A stretch of DNA of 64,000 nt from Candidatus Tumulicola sp. (lineage in GTDB: Bacteria > Vulcanimicrobiota > Vulcanimicrobiia > Eremiobacterales > Eremiobacteraceae): the NCBI GenBank assembly GCA_035601835.1, contig DATNNM010000015.1, positions 93,160 through 157,159 on the forward strand. The letters run 5' to 3'. A model generated the notes under the pieces. That model did no database searches, had not been told where the DNA came from, and was given only the letters and a program-made list of their open reading frames with translations. The position numbers and the translations under genes are program-made. Positions 1 through 7,529 of the stretch are shown here, piece by piece (the first letter of the stretch is position 1; each line of letters opens with the position of its first letter).

Positions 1-987
1 GACTTTGCCGGGCATGATCGAGGAGCCGGGCTGAACAGCCGGCAGGTCGAGCTCGCCGATGCCGGCGCGCGGACCGGACCCGAGCCAGCGCACGTCGTTG
101 GCGATCTTGATGATCGAGACCGCGATCGTCTTGAGCGCGCCGCTTGCAGCCACGCAGTTGTCGAGCGTGGCTTGGGCCTGGAAATGATTGCTGGTTTCGT
201 GGATCTGCAGCCCGGTCATGTGGGAGAGTCGGGCGCTCGCTTTTTTGGCAAACTCGGGGTGGGTGTTGATGCCCGTGCCGACGGCGGTGCCCCCGAGCGC
301 CACCTCGCTCAGCTCCTCGAGCGCTTGGTTGGCGCGTTTGATGCCGCGCTCGATCTGGCCGGCGTAGCCGAGGAACTCCTGACCCAGGCGGATGGGCGTG
401 GCGTCCTGCAGGTGCGTGCGCCCAGTCTTCACGATCTTCCAAAACTCTTTGGATTTCTTCTCGAGCGAGTGCTTCAGGGTTGCCAGCGCCGGGAGCAGAT
501 CTTCCTTTATAGCACTGGCCGCGGCGATGTGCGTGGCCGTGGGGATGACGTCGTTGCTCGATTGGCCGAAGTTCACATGATCGTTCGGGTGGATCTTCGT
601 GGACGGCGGGCTGGCACCGACGAGGGACGCCGCGCGATGCGCGATGACTTCATTGGCGTTCATGTTGGTGGACGTGCCCGAGCCGGTCTGGAAGATGTCC
701 AGCACGAAATGCTCGTCGAGTTTGCCGTCGACGACTTCTTGCGCGGCCTTGACGATCGGATCGGCGAACGCTTTGTCGAGCAGACCGAGTTCGGCGTTGG
801 TCTGAGCCGCTGCGAGCTTCACTTGGCCGAGCGCCTTGATGAAGCGTCGCGGGTAGCGCAGATCGCTGATCGGGAAATTCAGCACAGCGCGCTGCGTGCT
901 GGCGCCGTAGAGGGCTTGGCTGGGCACTTGCATTTCGCCCATGGAATCGCGCTCCGTCCGGGTGGGGACGTCGGGCTTGTTCTTCAT
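1..987 (-). CDS. fumC: Fumarate hydratase class II, partial (C-terminus beyond the window)
   Basis: Class II fumarase interconverts fumarate and L-malate in the TCA cycle in the cytoplasm. Reading in from the right end, the protein opens MKNKPDVPTRTERDSMGEM, the usual FumC opening before the ALYGAST strand. The substrate-site segments follow in order: GSGTSTNMNANEV, the HPNDHVNFGQSSND segment, TGRTHLQDATP, and finally the start of the superfamily signature GSSIMPGKV at the window edge. 329 codons are present, so about 130 residues are missing. Start 987 gives the family's normal N-terminus; an internal ATG at 944 would cut it. The GSSIMPGKV signature distinguishes a fumarase/aspartase-type protein, and the ERDSMGE opening favours fumarase over aspartase. 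Confidence 0.95.
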   Translation of the reverse strand, partial: MKNKPDVPTRTERDSMGEMQVPSQALYGASTQRAVLNFPISDLRYPRRFIKALGQVKLAAAQTNAELGLLDKAFADPIVKAAQEVVDGKLDEHFVLDIFQTGSGTSTNMNANEVIAHRAASLVGASPPSTKIHPNDHVNFGQSSNDVIPTATHIAAASAIKEDLLPALATLKHSLEKKSKEFWKIVKTGRTHLQDATPIRLGQEFLGYAGQIERGIKRANQALEELSEVALGGTAVGTGINTHPEFAKKASARLSHMTGLQIHETSNHFQAQATLDNCVAASGALKTIAVSIIKIANDVRWLGSGPRAGIGELDLPAVQPGSSIMPGKV

Positions 988-1062
988 GGGCGGGGTTTCG
1001 GCGAGGCGCTCCCGTGCGCCCTGGGCTGCGGCGACTAACGTCGCTTGCCCGCCTGGAATCAG

Positions 1063-1115
1063 CCGGGGCTAAAGCCCCGGCACTACATACACGGACCTAA
1101 AGGTCCGTGGCTACG
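1063..1115. repeat. REP-like palindrome cluster 1
   Basis: Two adjacent units: stem GGGGC/GCCCC with a TAAA loop followed by CACTACAT, then stem CGGACC/GGTCCG with a TAAA loop followed by TGGCTACG. On the minus strand each unit reads GTAG, a short spacer, then the palindrome, which is the layout of REP elements. They lie between fumC and the downstream-facing secreted-protein gene. Confidence 0.8.
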
Positions 1116-1138
1116 TTCAACCGTGGTTACGTGGCTTC

Positions 1139-1681
1139 TTAGGGCTTTCCGATGATCATCAGGTGCGCGTACGGCGTGCCCTTGAACATGACGAACGTGC
1201 CAGCCGATTGAAAGGCCGACGGTAGTCCGGATGCCTTCGGGTCAAACGGCCACAAGATCATCCAGTGCGGCGGAGTCTTGTAGACCTGCTTGCCGGGTTT
1301 TGGCCAGGGATCCGTCATGCTGTAATCCGTACCGCCGGCAAACATGTAGGTGACGCCCGGTTTGGTGTTCGTCGGAGCCGGTTTGTGAGCCATCCAGTCG
1401 CTCGCCCACTGCATTGACTGCGCATCCAAGCACATGGGATCGTCGCCGACCATACCCGGGTGCCCGGGGATGCATGTAAAGCCGTTCGTGCCTTTGCGCA
1501 GCACGGTGGCCTTGCCTTTGTTCAAGTCTACCACGGTCGCGTTCGCAGCGATCGAAGCCGGGCCCGCCGACATCGCTCGGGCAATCTTTGTCTTCGCCGA
1601 TTCGGCGGCGTGGCTCGTTGTCGCGGCCAAGACCAGCAACGCAGGCACCAATGCCAATACGGCAAATCGCAAGAACTTCAT
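1139..1681 (-). CDS. Secreted hypothetical protein
   Basis: A 180-residue protein with a clear Sec signal peptide (MKFLRFAVLALVPALLVLAATTSHA, cleavage near residue 25). The mature part contains two cysteines (FTCIPGHPG and DPMCLDA) that could form a disulfide, and is rich in Trp, Pro and Gly (WMAHKP, PHWMILWPFDP). I do not recognise a named domain. It stands alone between two REP clusters, so there is no operon context. The start is the first residue of the signal peptide. Export to the cell surface or periplasm is the only inference I would make. Confidence 0.75.
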   Translation of the reverse strand: MKFLRFAVLALVPALLVLAATTSHAAESAKTKIARAMSAGPASIAANATVVDLNKGKATVLRKGTNGFTCIPGHPGMVGDDPMCLDAQSMQWASDWMAHKPAPTNTKPGVTYMFAGGTDYSMTDPWPKPGKQVYKTPPHWMILWPFDPKASGLPSAFQSAGTFVMFKGTPYAHLMIIGKP

Positions 1682-1716
1682 CAGATAGGTCCTCCTGTAG
1701 TGGTTGTCTTCCCGAT

Positions 1717-1770
1717 TGCCGGACTAAAGTCCGGCATACCACATCCGGGGCTAAAGCCCCGGCACTACAT
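1717..1770. repeat. REP-like palindrome cluster 2
   Basis: A unit with stem CCGGAC/GTCCGG (TAAA loop) followed by CATACCACA, then a GGGGC/GCCCC unit followed by CACTACAT. The first subtype has GTGG instead of GTAG at the head when read on the other strand. Confidence 0.75.
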
Positions 1771-1779
1771 AGGGTGGCG

Positions 1780-2361
1780 CTATGTTGGGTGGGGGCGGCC
1801 GAGGCGAAGAAACGTCACGACCTCGGTCCCGATGGGGAGACGCGGCCGGATGCTGCCGGCGATCTCCGCTCCCGCGAGCACCGGCGCGCTTGCACTTGCT
1901 GCCGCCGCTACTTCTTCGTAGTAGACACCGAAGTGCGGCAGCGCCCGCGAGCGCACGAACTCAGCAGCGCCGACGTCGTAATCGTCGTCGTCTGCGCCGC
2001 CGGCCTCAAGCGGCTGGCCTTCCCAATAGCTGGTATATGACCAATGGCCCTCCGCGTCGCTGTACGATAGCTGCAGCGTTTCGGTTTGGAGAACCTCGGA
2101 CAGCCCTTCAGCGATCCCGCCGTCGTCAAACGCGTGGCCGTCCTCCAGCACCGCGATCCAACCATCTTCTTCCGGAAATATGGCAAAGCTTCGCACGCGT
2201 TTGGCCGCGATGCACGTGTCGGGGGTGGGCTCGAGACCGCGCTGCGTCGTGGGCTGGCGCTCGCTTTCCGCCATCAACTCTTCGAGCGCGGTCCTCACGC
2301 TCTGCAGCGTCGCGTCCTTCACGTAGACCGTTCCGAAATTGAAGCCAATTCCTAAACTCAT
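1780..2361 (-). CDS. Hypothetical protein, coupled to proline dehydrogenase
   Basis: A 193-residue acidic protein without signal peptide or membrane segment. It contains FAIFPEEDGWIAVLEDGHAF and HWSYTSYWEGQPLEAGG, and its C-terminal part ends in a basic stretch. The pattern (short antiparallel-looking segments ending in W and Y) resembles small bacterial proteins of unknown function; I assign no family. Its ATG overlaps the stop of the upstream proline dehydrogenase by 4 bp, so the two are probably translated together. The functional relation to proline use is not evident from the sequence. Confidence 0.7.
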   Translation of the reverse strand: MSLGIGFNFGTVYVKDATLQSVRTALEELMAESERQPTTQRGLEPTPDTCIAAKRVRSFAIFPEEDGWIAVLEDGHAFDDGGIAEGLSEVLQTETLQLSYSDAEGHWSYTSYWEGQPLEAGGADDDDYDVGAAEFVRSRALPHFGVYYEEVAAAASASAPVLAGAEIAGSIRPRLPIGTEVVTFLRLGRPHPT

Positions 2362-3248
2362 CGGCTGAAGAAGCTCCGCAAGACGAAAAAGACGTTCTCT
2401 TTGCGCTCGGCGAGGCGGCGATAGAAATAGCTGGCCCAGTGCGACCCGAACGGCACGTAGACGCGCACCTTGTATCCTTGTTTGACCAGCGTGCGCTGCG
2501 CCCCGGGCCGGATGCCGTACAACATCTGGAATTCAAAGCTTTTTGGGGCGATCCCGTTGCGCGCGGCGTAGTCGCGCACGGCAGCGAGGATCTGCTCGTC
2601 GTGCGTGGCGATGCCGGGGTAGGCGCCCTCGCTCACGAGACGCTGCGCGAGTTGGATGTAATTGCGTCGGATGTCGGTCATCTTCTGGAAGGCGATATGC
2701 GCCGGCTCTTTGTATGCGCCCTTGCATAGCCGCACGCGCAACCCTCGTGCGATGCAGCGCTCGACGTCGTGAGCCGCGCATTTCAAGTAGGCTTGCACGA
2801 CAGGACCGATGTTCGTGTAGCTCTCGAGCGCGCGATCGAGGATGCGGTAGGTCGAGTCGACCGTGCTCGAACCTTCCATATCCAAGCGCACGAACATGTC
2901 GAGCGGGCGCGCCTTGGCGGTGATGCGCTGCAGGTTTGCGACCGCGAGATCCTCGGAAATCGCTTGCCCGATGGCGCTGAGCTTGACCGACACGTTGCAA
3001 TCCGCGCCGCTTGCCGCGATGCGATCGATCATCTCGAGGTACGTGTCGGTGGTGAGGGTCGCGTCGCGTTCGTTAGTGACGTCCTCGCCTAGGAAGTCGA
3101 CCGTGCACGAGAGGCCGTCGGCGTTGAGGCGCTGCACGGCCGCGATGGCGGTTTCGGTCGTTTCGCCGGCGACGAAGCGTTTGGCGAGGAAGAACAGCCT
3201 GCGCTGGAGGCCGGGTCTGGAGTTGAGGACGTCTGCGATCGAGGTCAT
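2358..3248 (-). CDS. Proline dehydrogenase (monofunctional)
   Basis: FAD-dependent proline dehydrogenase oxidises L-proline to delta-1-pyrroline-5-carboxylate at the inner face of the membrane. The 296-residue length fits the compact monofunctional enzymes (about 300 residues) rather than PutA. Barrel landmarks are visible: TVDFLGEDV near the start, NVSVKLSAIG (flavin-site lysine strand), FVRLDMEGS, VQAYLK, LCKGAYKEP, ATHDE, FEFQMLYGI, and the proline-binding helix signature YFYRRLAERKEN near the C-terminus. The gene heads a two-gene unit with the small unknown gene that overlaps its stop. No P5C dehydrogenase is next to it in this window. Confidence 0.92.
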   Translation of the reverse strand: MTSIADVLNSRPGLQRRLFFLAKRFVAGETTETAIAAVQRLNADGLSCTVDFLGEDVTNERDATLTTDTYLEMIDRIAASGADCNVSVKLSAIGQAISEDLAVANLQRITAKARPLDMFVRLDMEGSSTVDSTYRILDRALESYTNIGPVVQAYLKCAAHDVERCIARGLRVRLCKGAYKEPAHIAFQKMTDIRRNYIQLAQRLVSEGAYPGIATHDEQILAAVRDYAARNGIAPKSFEFQMLYGIRPGAQRTLVKQGYKVRVYVPFGSHWASYFYRRLAERKENVFFVLRSFFSR

Positions 3249-3292
3249 CGCAAGGGGTCTGCTACCACACGGGCTGAAGGCGGGCCTTCGTC

Positions 3293-5215
3293 ATGGCTAC
3301 CTTCTCGCTGCCGGCGCCGGAGCGTGCCGTCGTCGTGGAGCTCGTGGACACGTTTGCCCCGCCGGGCAGCGACGTTACGACGGTCGCGCGCACGGTGGAG
3401 TCGGCGCTTGGTCTTCTCGAGCCGCGCAAGCGCGATCAGCTTCGCGGATTGTTGCGCATGTTGGGCGGACGGTTGTTGAGCGCGCTGCTCATCGGACGAC
3501 TCTCTTCTTTTCCGGGGCTGTCGCGCGAGGATCGCGAGCGGCTGCTGCTTGCGATGGGCGACTCCGGCTTGAGTGCGATGCGCTCGGGCTTTCAAGCCTT
3601 CAAGCGCCTGTGCTTGTTCGCGTCGTACGCGGCGGTAGATGAGCGGGGCCGCAATCCTTTGTGGCCGCTGATCGGTTATCCGGGTCCGCGCGCGGATCGG
3701 GTTGGTGCTGCAGGGCCGCTGCCCACGTCGCCGCTTCCGGTGGTGTCTGTGGATTCCGTGGTGTCTGCTGACGTCGTGGTCGTCGGTTCCGGAGCCGGCG
3801 GCGGCGTTGCTGCGGCGCTTTTCGCGCGCGCCGGCCGTCGTGTGGTGGTGCTCGAGGCCGGACCGAATCCCGATCCTGCGCACTTGTCGCAGCTCGAAGG
3901 CGAAGCGATGGCTTCCATGTATCTCGACCATGCCACCGCGGCCACTGAGGATGTTTCGGTCGTGCTGCTTGCGGGTGCGTGCGTCGGCGGCGGCACCACG
4001 ATCAATTGGTGTACGAGTTTGCCGATCTCGGAAAAGGTCGCAGCGCAATGGAGCGATGCGAGCGGCGGCGTCGATTTCGCTGGGGCTTTTAAGCCGCACT
4101 ACGATGCGGTCGTCGCGCGTTTGGAGATAGCGCCTTCGAGTATGCACAATGCCAACAACGCGGCGCTGCTGCGCGGGTGTCAGGCGCTGGGATGGCACGC
4201 GTCCGAGAATCCGCGCAATGCGGCGGGTTGCGGCGAAGGCTGCGGCTATTGCGGCTTCGGCTGCGCGTACGGCTGCAAACGCTCCACGCAGGCGACCTAC
4301 TTGCGCGATGCTCTTGATGCGGGCGCCGCGATCGTGCCCGGAGCGCGCGTCGAGTATGTGCTGCTCGAAGATGGCGTGGTGCGCGGCGTCGAGGCGGTCG
4401 TGGACGGCGTGACTTCGGTGGTCAGGGCTCCGGTCGTGGTGATCGCGGCGGGCAGTCTGCGATCGCCGGGTATCTTGGCGCGCAGCGGCGTCGCTTCCGC
4501 ACACGTGGGCCGACACTTACATCTGCATCCCACCACGGCGATCTTCGCAGGGTTCGACGAGCCCATCGAGACGTGGCGCGGCGGCATGCAGACCGTCTAT
4601 TCGGATCAGTTCGGCGACATCGACGATGCATACGGCGTGACGATGGAAGTCGCGCCGGCCCATCCGGGATTGTCGGCCTTTGCTATTTCCTGGCGCGGGC
4701 GAGCGCCGCACTTCGAGGTCATGCGGGATTCGCGCAATGCGGCCGCGTTCATCGCGTTGACGCGCGATCGCGGTGAGGGCCGCGTGGATCTCAAGAACGA
4801 CGGCGTCGACTACCGCCTGGACCCCTACGATGCGCGGCACATGCTCGCGGGCTTGCAGGGCACGGTGGAGGTGGCGTTCGCGGCGGGTGCTCGGCACGTG
4901 ATCACGCTGCATTCCAAGCCGCTCGAGCTGCGCAGGGAGAACGCGTCTGCGGAGCGGCGGCGCGCGTTCGCCGAGGCGATCGCGCGCGCGAGCGTGGCGC
5001 CGAACCAGATCGGGCTGTTCTCAGCGCACCAGATGGGGACGTGCCGGATGCATCGCGATCCGGCTCAGGGCGTCGTAGATGAGTTCGGGGCGGTGCACGG
5101 CGTGCGAGGGTTGCTAGTGGCGGACGCTTCGGTGTTTCCGCTTGCGTCAGGCGTCAATCCGATGCTGACGATCATGGCGCTGGCGCATCGCTCGACGTCG
5201 CATCACGTCGCCTGA
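3293..5215 (+). CDS. GMC-family FAD-dependent oxidoreductase (long-chain alcohol oxidase type)
   Basis: A 640-residue protein. Residues 1 to about 130 form a helical region ahead of the flavin domain, as in long-chain alcohol oxidases. The dinucleotide-binding motif VVVGSGAGGGVAAALFARAG and the acidic end LEAG follow near residues 160 to 195. The GGGTTINWCTSLP segment is the second GMC signature. A cysteine-rich insert (GCGEGCGYCGFGCAYGCK) lies in the middle. The C-terminal SAHQMGTCRMH and SGVNPMLTIMALA segments carry the catalytic His and Asn regions. It likely oxidises an alcohol or sterol-like substrate with FAD. It is divergent from proline dehydrogenase with 44 bp between them. The exact substrate cannot be read from sequence. 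Confidence 0.9.
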   Translation: MATFSLPAPERAVVVELVDTFAPPGSDVTTVARTVESALGLLEPRKRDQLRGLLRMLGGRLLSALLIGRLSSFPGLSREDRERLLLAMGDSGLSAMRSGFQAFKRLCLFASYAAVDERGRNPLWPLIGYPGPRADRVGAAGPLPTSPLPVVSVDSVVSADVVVVGSGAGGGVAAALFARAGRRVVVLEAGPNPDPAHLSQLEGEAMASMYLDHATAATEDVSVVLLAGACVGGGTTINWCTSLPISEKVAAQWSDASGGVDFAGAFKPHYDAVVARLEIAPSSMHNANNAALLRGCQALGWHASENPRNAAGCGEGCGYCGFGCAYGCKRSTQATYLRDALDAGAAIVPGARVEYVLLEDGVVRGVEAVVDGVTSVVRAPVVVIAAGSLRSPGILARSGVASAHVGRHLHLHPTTAIFAGFDEPIETWRGGMQTVYSDQFGDIDDAYGVTMEVAPAHPGLSAFAISWRGRAPHFEVMRDSRNAAAFIALTRDRGEGRVDLKNDGVDYRLDPYDARHMLAGLQGTVEVAFAAGARHVITLHSKPLELRRENASAERRRAFAEAIARASVAPNQIGLFSAHQMGTCRMHRDPAQGVVDEFGAVHGVRGLLVADASVFPLASGVNPMLTIMALAHRSTSHHVA

Positions 5216-5253
5216 CCGGCAGCCTCAAACGTCCGGTCCGAGCTGCGACGCTC

Positions 5254-5802
5254 TCAACTAATTAACTTGGACCTTGCTTCAGTTAATTCAGCACGCTCAG
5301 CTTCAGACAACTGTTTCTCCCAGGGCGTGAGGACGAAAACAAATCGTTCCCACTCGCCGCGAGTCTTCAAGAAGTTGGCGAGGGTCCGTGCTTGCACCAG
5401 ACTGCGCCGTCTAGCGCCATCGTCTGACCTCGTTGTCGCCGATTCTAGGACCCCGTGAAAAAATGCTTGATCTCCAGAAAGTGCCGGCCCGCAGTAGTCC
5501 TTCACGTAGGCGGCAAGTCTGCGGACATCTTGCTCGATATCCCACGGTAAATAGGCCGACCTCGTTCGAACATCGATCCCCAAAGAAGCCATTATGTCGT
5601 AAATGCCAAAAACGCGAATCCCTTCATAGCCGTCCTGTGGACCGAGTTCAACGCCGACCTCTCTTGAAATTCTCCCATGATATATCTGGACGACCGCCTT
5701 GGAGGACTCGTACCGAACGAATTGATCAGCCGTCTTGACGACACGAAAACCTGATTCTTCCAGAAATTGGAAGTACCGGCGTGCCAGCTTTGAAAAATCC
5801 AA
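5254..5802 (-). CDS. Hypothetical cytoplasmic protein
   Basis: A 182-residue protein beginning MDFSKLARRYFQFLEESGF, with VRYESSKAVVQIYHGRISREVGVELGP that looks like a mixed alpha/beta fold, and an acidic/basic helical C-terminus (LSEAERAELTEARSKLI). Similar small proteins are often annotated as unknown or immunity-like proteins, but I cannot assign one. No signal peptide. It is convergent with the GMC gene and flanked by a REP upstream. Confidence 0.65.
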   Translation of the reverse strand: MDFSKLARRYFQFLEESGFRVVKTADQFVRYESSKAVVQIYHGRISREVGVELGPQDGYEGIRVFGIYDIMASLGIDVRTRSAYLPWDIEQDVRRLAAYVKDYCGPALSGDQAFFHGVLESATTRSDDGARRRSLVQARTLANFLKTRGEWERFVFVLTPWEKQLSEAERAELTEARSKLIS

Positions 5803-5820
5803 ACCTCTTCATCCTGGCTT

Positions 5821-5846
5821 CCGGGGCTAAAGCCCCGGCACTACAT
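5821..5846. repeat. REP-like palindrome 3
   Basis: A single unit of the GGGGC/GCCCC subtype with CACTACAT tail, between a hypothetical gene and a VOC gene. Confidence 0.8.
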
Positions 5847-5858
5847 CCGAGGTTCCCG

Positions 5859-6239
5859 TTAGCGCGGCTTTAGTTGATGGAGAATGAACTCGTTGCCCTC
5901 GCTGTCCAGAGCGAAAGCCAGAAAACAGCCGGGGGTCTCGTAAACTTTCGCATCGTCCTCGAATTTGATCCCGTTCGTCTTGCATGCCGCGACCGCCGCG
6001 TTGATGTCCTCGACGCCGAAATGAACTCCGCCTAACTTCTCCCACGGCGCGTTCGGCGGCTTAATGATGCCGAACGTCTCGCCGGTCGGAAAGGTCCATT
6101 CCACTCCAACGGGCTGGAAACTCAACGTCGGGGCAAAGCCCAGCAGGTCGGTGTAGAACTTCGTCGCCCGGTCGAGGTCCTTGACCAAGTACGAGGTCGT
6201 GTCTACGCCTCGGATTCCGATTTTGCTTGCAGTTGTCAT
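5859..6239 (-). CDS. VOC-superfamily protein (glyoxalase/dioxygenase fold)
   Basis: A 126-residue single VOC module: RGVDTTSYLVKDLDRATKFYTDLLGFAPTLSF, then GVHFGVEDINAAVAACKTNGIKF, and DSEGNEFILHQ. This is the usual beta-alpha-beta-beta-beta pair. Potential metal ligands are the H in GVHFGVED and the E in EFILHQ. Such proteins act as glyoxalases, antibiotic-resistance binders or dioxygenases; the substrate cannot be inferred. It stands alone between REP clusters. The start codon follows an AGGTGAACTC ribosome binding site. Confidence 0.85.
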   Translation of the reverse strand: MTTASKIGIRGVDTTSYLVKDLDRATKFYTDLLGFAPTLSFQPVGVEWTFPTGETFGIIKPPNAPWEKLGGVHFGVEDINAAVAACKTNGIKFEDDAKVYETPGCFLAFALDSEGNEFILHQLKPR

Positions 6240-6253
6240 GAGTTCACCTTTTT

Positions 6254-6368
6254 CCGGGGCTAAAGCCCCGGCACTACGTTCACGGACCTAAAGGTCCGTG
6301 GCTACATTCACACGCCTGAGCTTCGCTCGGGACGCTACATACTCCGGGGCTAAAGCCCCGGCACTACA
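6254..6368. repeat. REP-like palindrome cluster 4 (four units)
   Basis: Four units in about 115 bp: a GGGGC/GCCCC unit, a CGGACC/GGTCCG unit, a CGAG-cttcg-CTCG type unit, and a second GGGGC/GCCCC unit. Each is followed by a CTACAT-like tail. It is a dense cluster with three different stem sequences in the same orientation. Confidence 0.8.
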
Positions 6369-6387
6369 ATCGAGGTTAACACGACTA

Positions 6388-6837
6388 TTAGCGCTTCAGG
6401 TAGCTTTTGCCGGAGGCGTCCACGAGTTCGGACGCTGTGGTCCACACCTCGGCGCCTTTGAGCTTGCCGCTCGTGACGTGCACGCGCACCTCGAAGTCCT
6501 CTCGGCCCAGATATTGAAACCGCTTCGTGTCCTCCACCGCGCCGCTCGTACCATTGGAAAGTACCGACACATGGTCTGCCATCGCGTCGAGTACGCTTTT
6601 CTCGGCCACGTACGCCTTCGGGCTGCCGGCTGCACTGATGGTGAATCGCAGCCACGCCTCGAGCCAGGGCTGCTCGAAATATGCCCACGCTTCTTTTTGC
6701 CCGCCGATGCTGCCGTCAAAGCGCACGTAGTCGCCGCGGCCGGGCGTGTGCGGGTACGGCGACTCACTCGCGCTTGCGGGCAAAGAGAGCGCTGCGGCGA
6801 TGAGCACCGCCGCGATCGCAATGATGGAACGTCTCAC
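6388..6837 (-). CDS. Secreted hypothetical protein
   Basis: A 149-residue protein with a Sec signal peptide (MRRSIIAIAAVLIAAALSLPASA). The mature part (SPYPHTPGRGDYVRFDGSIGGQ, then SGKLKGAEVWTTASELVDASGKSYLK) is small and beta-rich. No family recognised. It lies 12 bp downstream of another exported protein gene on the same strand, so the two probably share a transcript. Confidence 0.7.
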   Translation of the reverse strand: MRRSIIAIAAVLIAAALSLPASASESPYPHTPGRGDYVRFDGSIGGQKEAWAYFEQPWLEAWLRFTISAAGSPKAYVAEKSVLDAMADHVSVLSNGTSGAVEDTKRFQYLGREDFEVRVHVTSGKLKGAEVWTTASELVDASGKSYLKR

Positions 6838-6849
6838 TTCGTGGTCTCC

Positions 6850-7527
6850 CTACGGTCCGACGCGCGGCGTGACGGTCGCTGCGACACCGCCAGCCGGCGG
6901 TTGCGTGGGGCTGTAATCCGGCGGCGGTGAGGGCGACGCACCAGCCGCGTAGCCCGTCGGCACCGCGGTTGCGCGCGTCGACGCGCTCGGCGAGAGATCG
7001 CTGCCGCACAGCGTCGTCAGCGACTTGCGCGCCGCTGCGATCGAAGGCTGGCTTGCAAGCCTCGTGTATTGCGCCGACCACGCGAAGTCGCCATGGATCA
7101 TCGTCATGTGCTCGACCACGAACGGTCGCCCATTCGATACGCCGCCGTACGAGAAGTAGTGGCCCGGGCCGCCGTAGCAGACGGCCGCGTCCGAAAACGA
7201 GCCCAGCTTGAATCCCGGCACGCCGCTTTGCAGCGCTTTGAGCTGCTGCGAATCGTAGGCCTGCGCCGTGAGACGCGTGGCGGCGCGCGCGACGACGATG
7301 TTCTGGCGGAACGAGGCGTTGCCGGGCAAGCGCCAGATCAAGACGCCGGCGTTGTTCCTGACGTACTGCCAGCCCGGCGGCGGGGTGAACGGAAGGTAGC
7401 CGGGTGCGGCGGACGCTGCCAGTGCTGAAATGATACCTGCGGCCGCGGCAACCGCCCCGAACCAGAGCGGCGAAGTCGTGCGGCGCGCAAAGATGCGCTC
7501 GGTCGCGTCGTGAACGGTAGTGCTCAT
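6850..7527 (-). CDS. Membrane-anchored hypothetical protein with Pro-rich tail
   Basis: A 225-residue protein with a short cytoplasmic N-terminus, one hydrophobic segment (about residues 22 to 42, FGAVAAAAGIISALAAS) and an exported remainder. The mature part has PPPGWQYVRNNAGVLIWRLP and a Ser/Pro/Thr-rich C-terminal tail (PSPPPDYSPTQPPAGG), a style shared with several exported proteins in the window. No named domain. It is divergent from the 704-residue gene at 7530, with only 2 bp between the start codons as drawn, so one of these starts may be further in. Confidence 0.65.
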   Translation of the reverse strand: MSTTVHDATERIFARRTTSPLWFGAVAAAAGIISALAASAAPGYLPFTPPPGWQYVRNNAGVLIWRLPGNASFRQNIVVARAATRLTAQAYDSQQLKALQSGVPGFKLGSFSDAAVCYGGPGHYFSYGGVSNGRPFVVEHMTMIHGDFAWSAQYTRLASQPSIAAARKSLTTLCGSDLSPSASTRATAVPTGYAAGASPSPPPDYSPTQPPAGGVAATVTPRVGP

Positions 7528-7529
7528 AG

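Noticed and set aside
172..1038. Long plus-strand open frame of 288 codons opposite the left-edge gene
   Set aside because: It is antisense to fumC, which is certain from its protein sequence.
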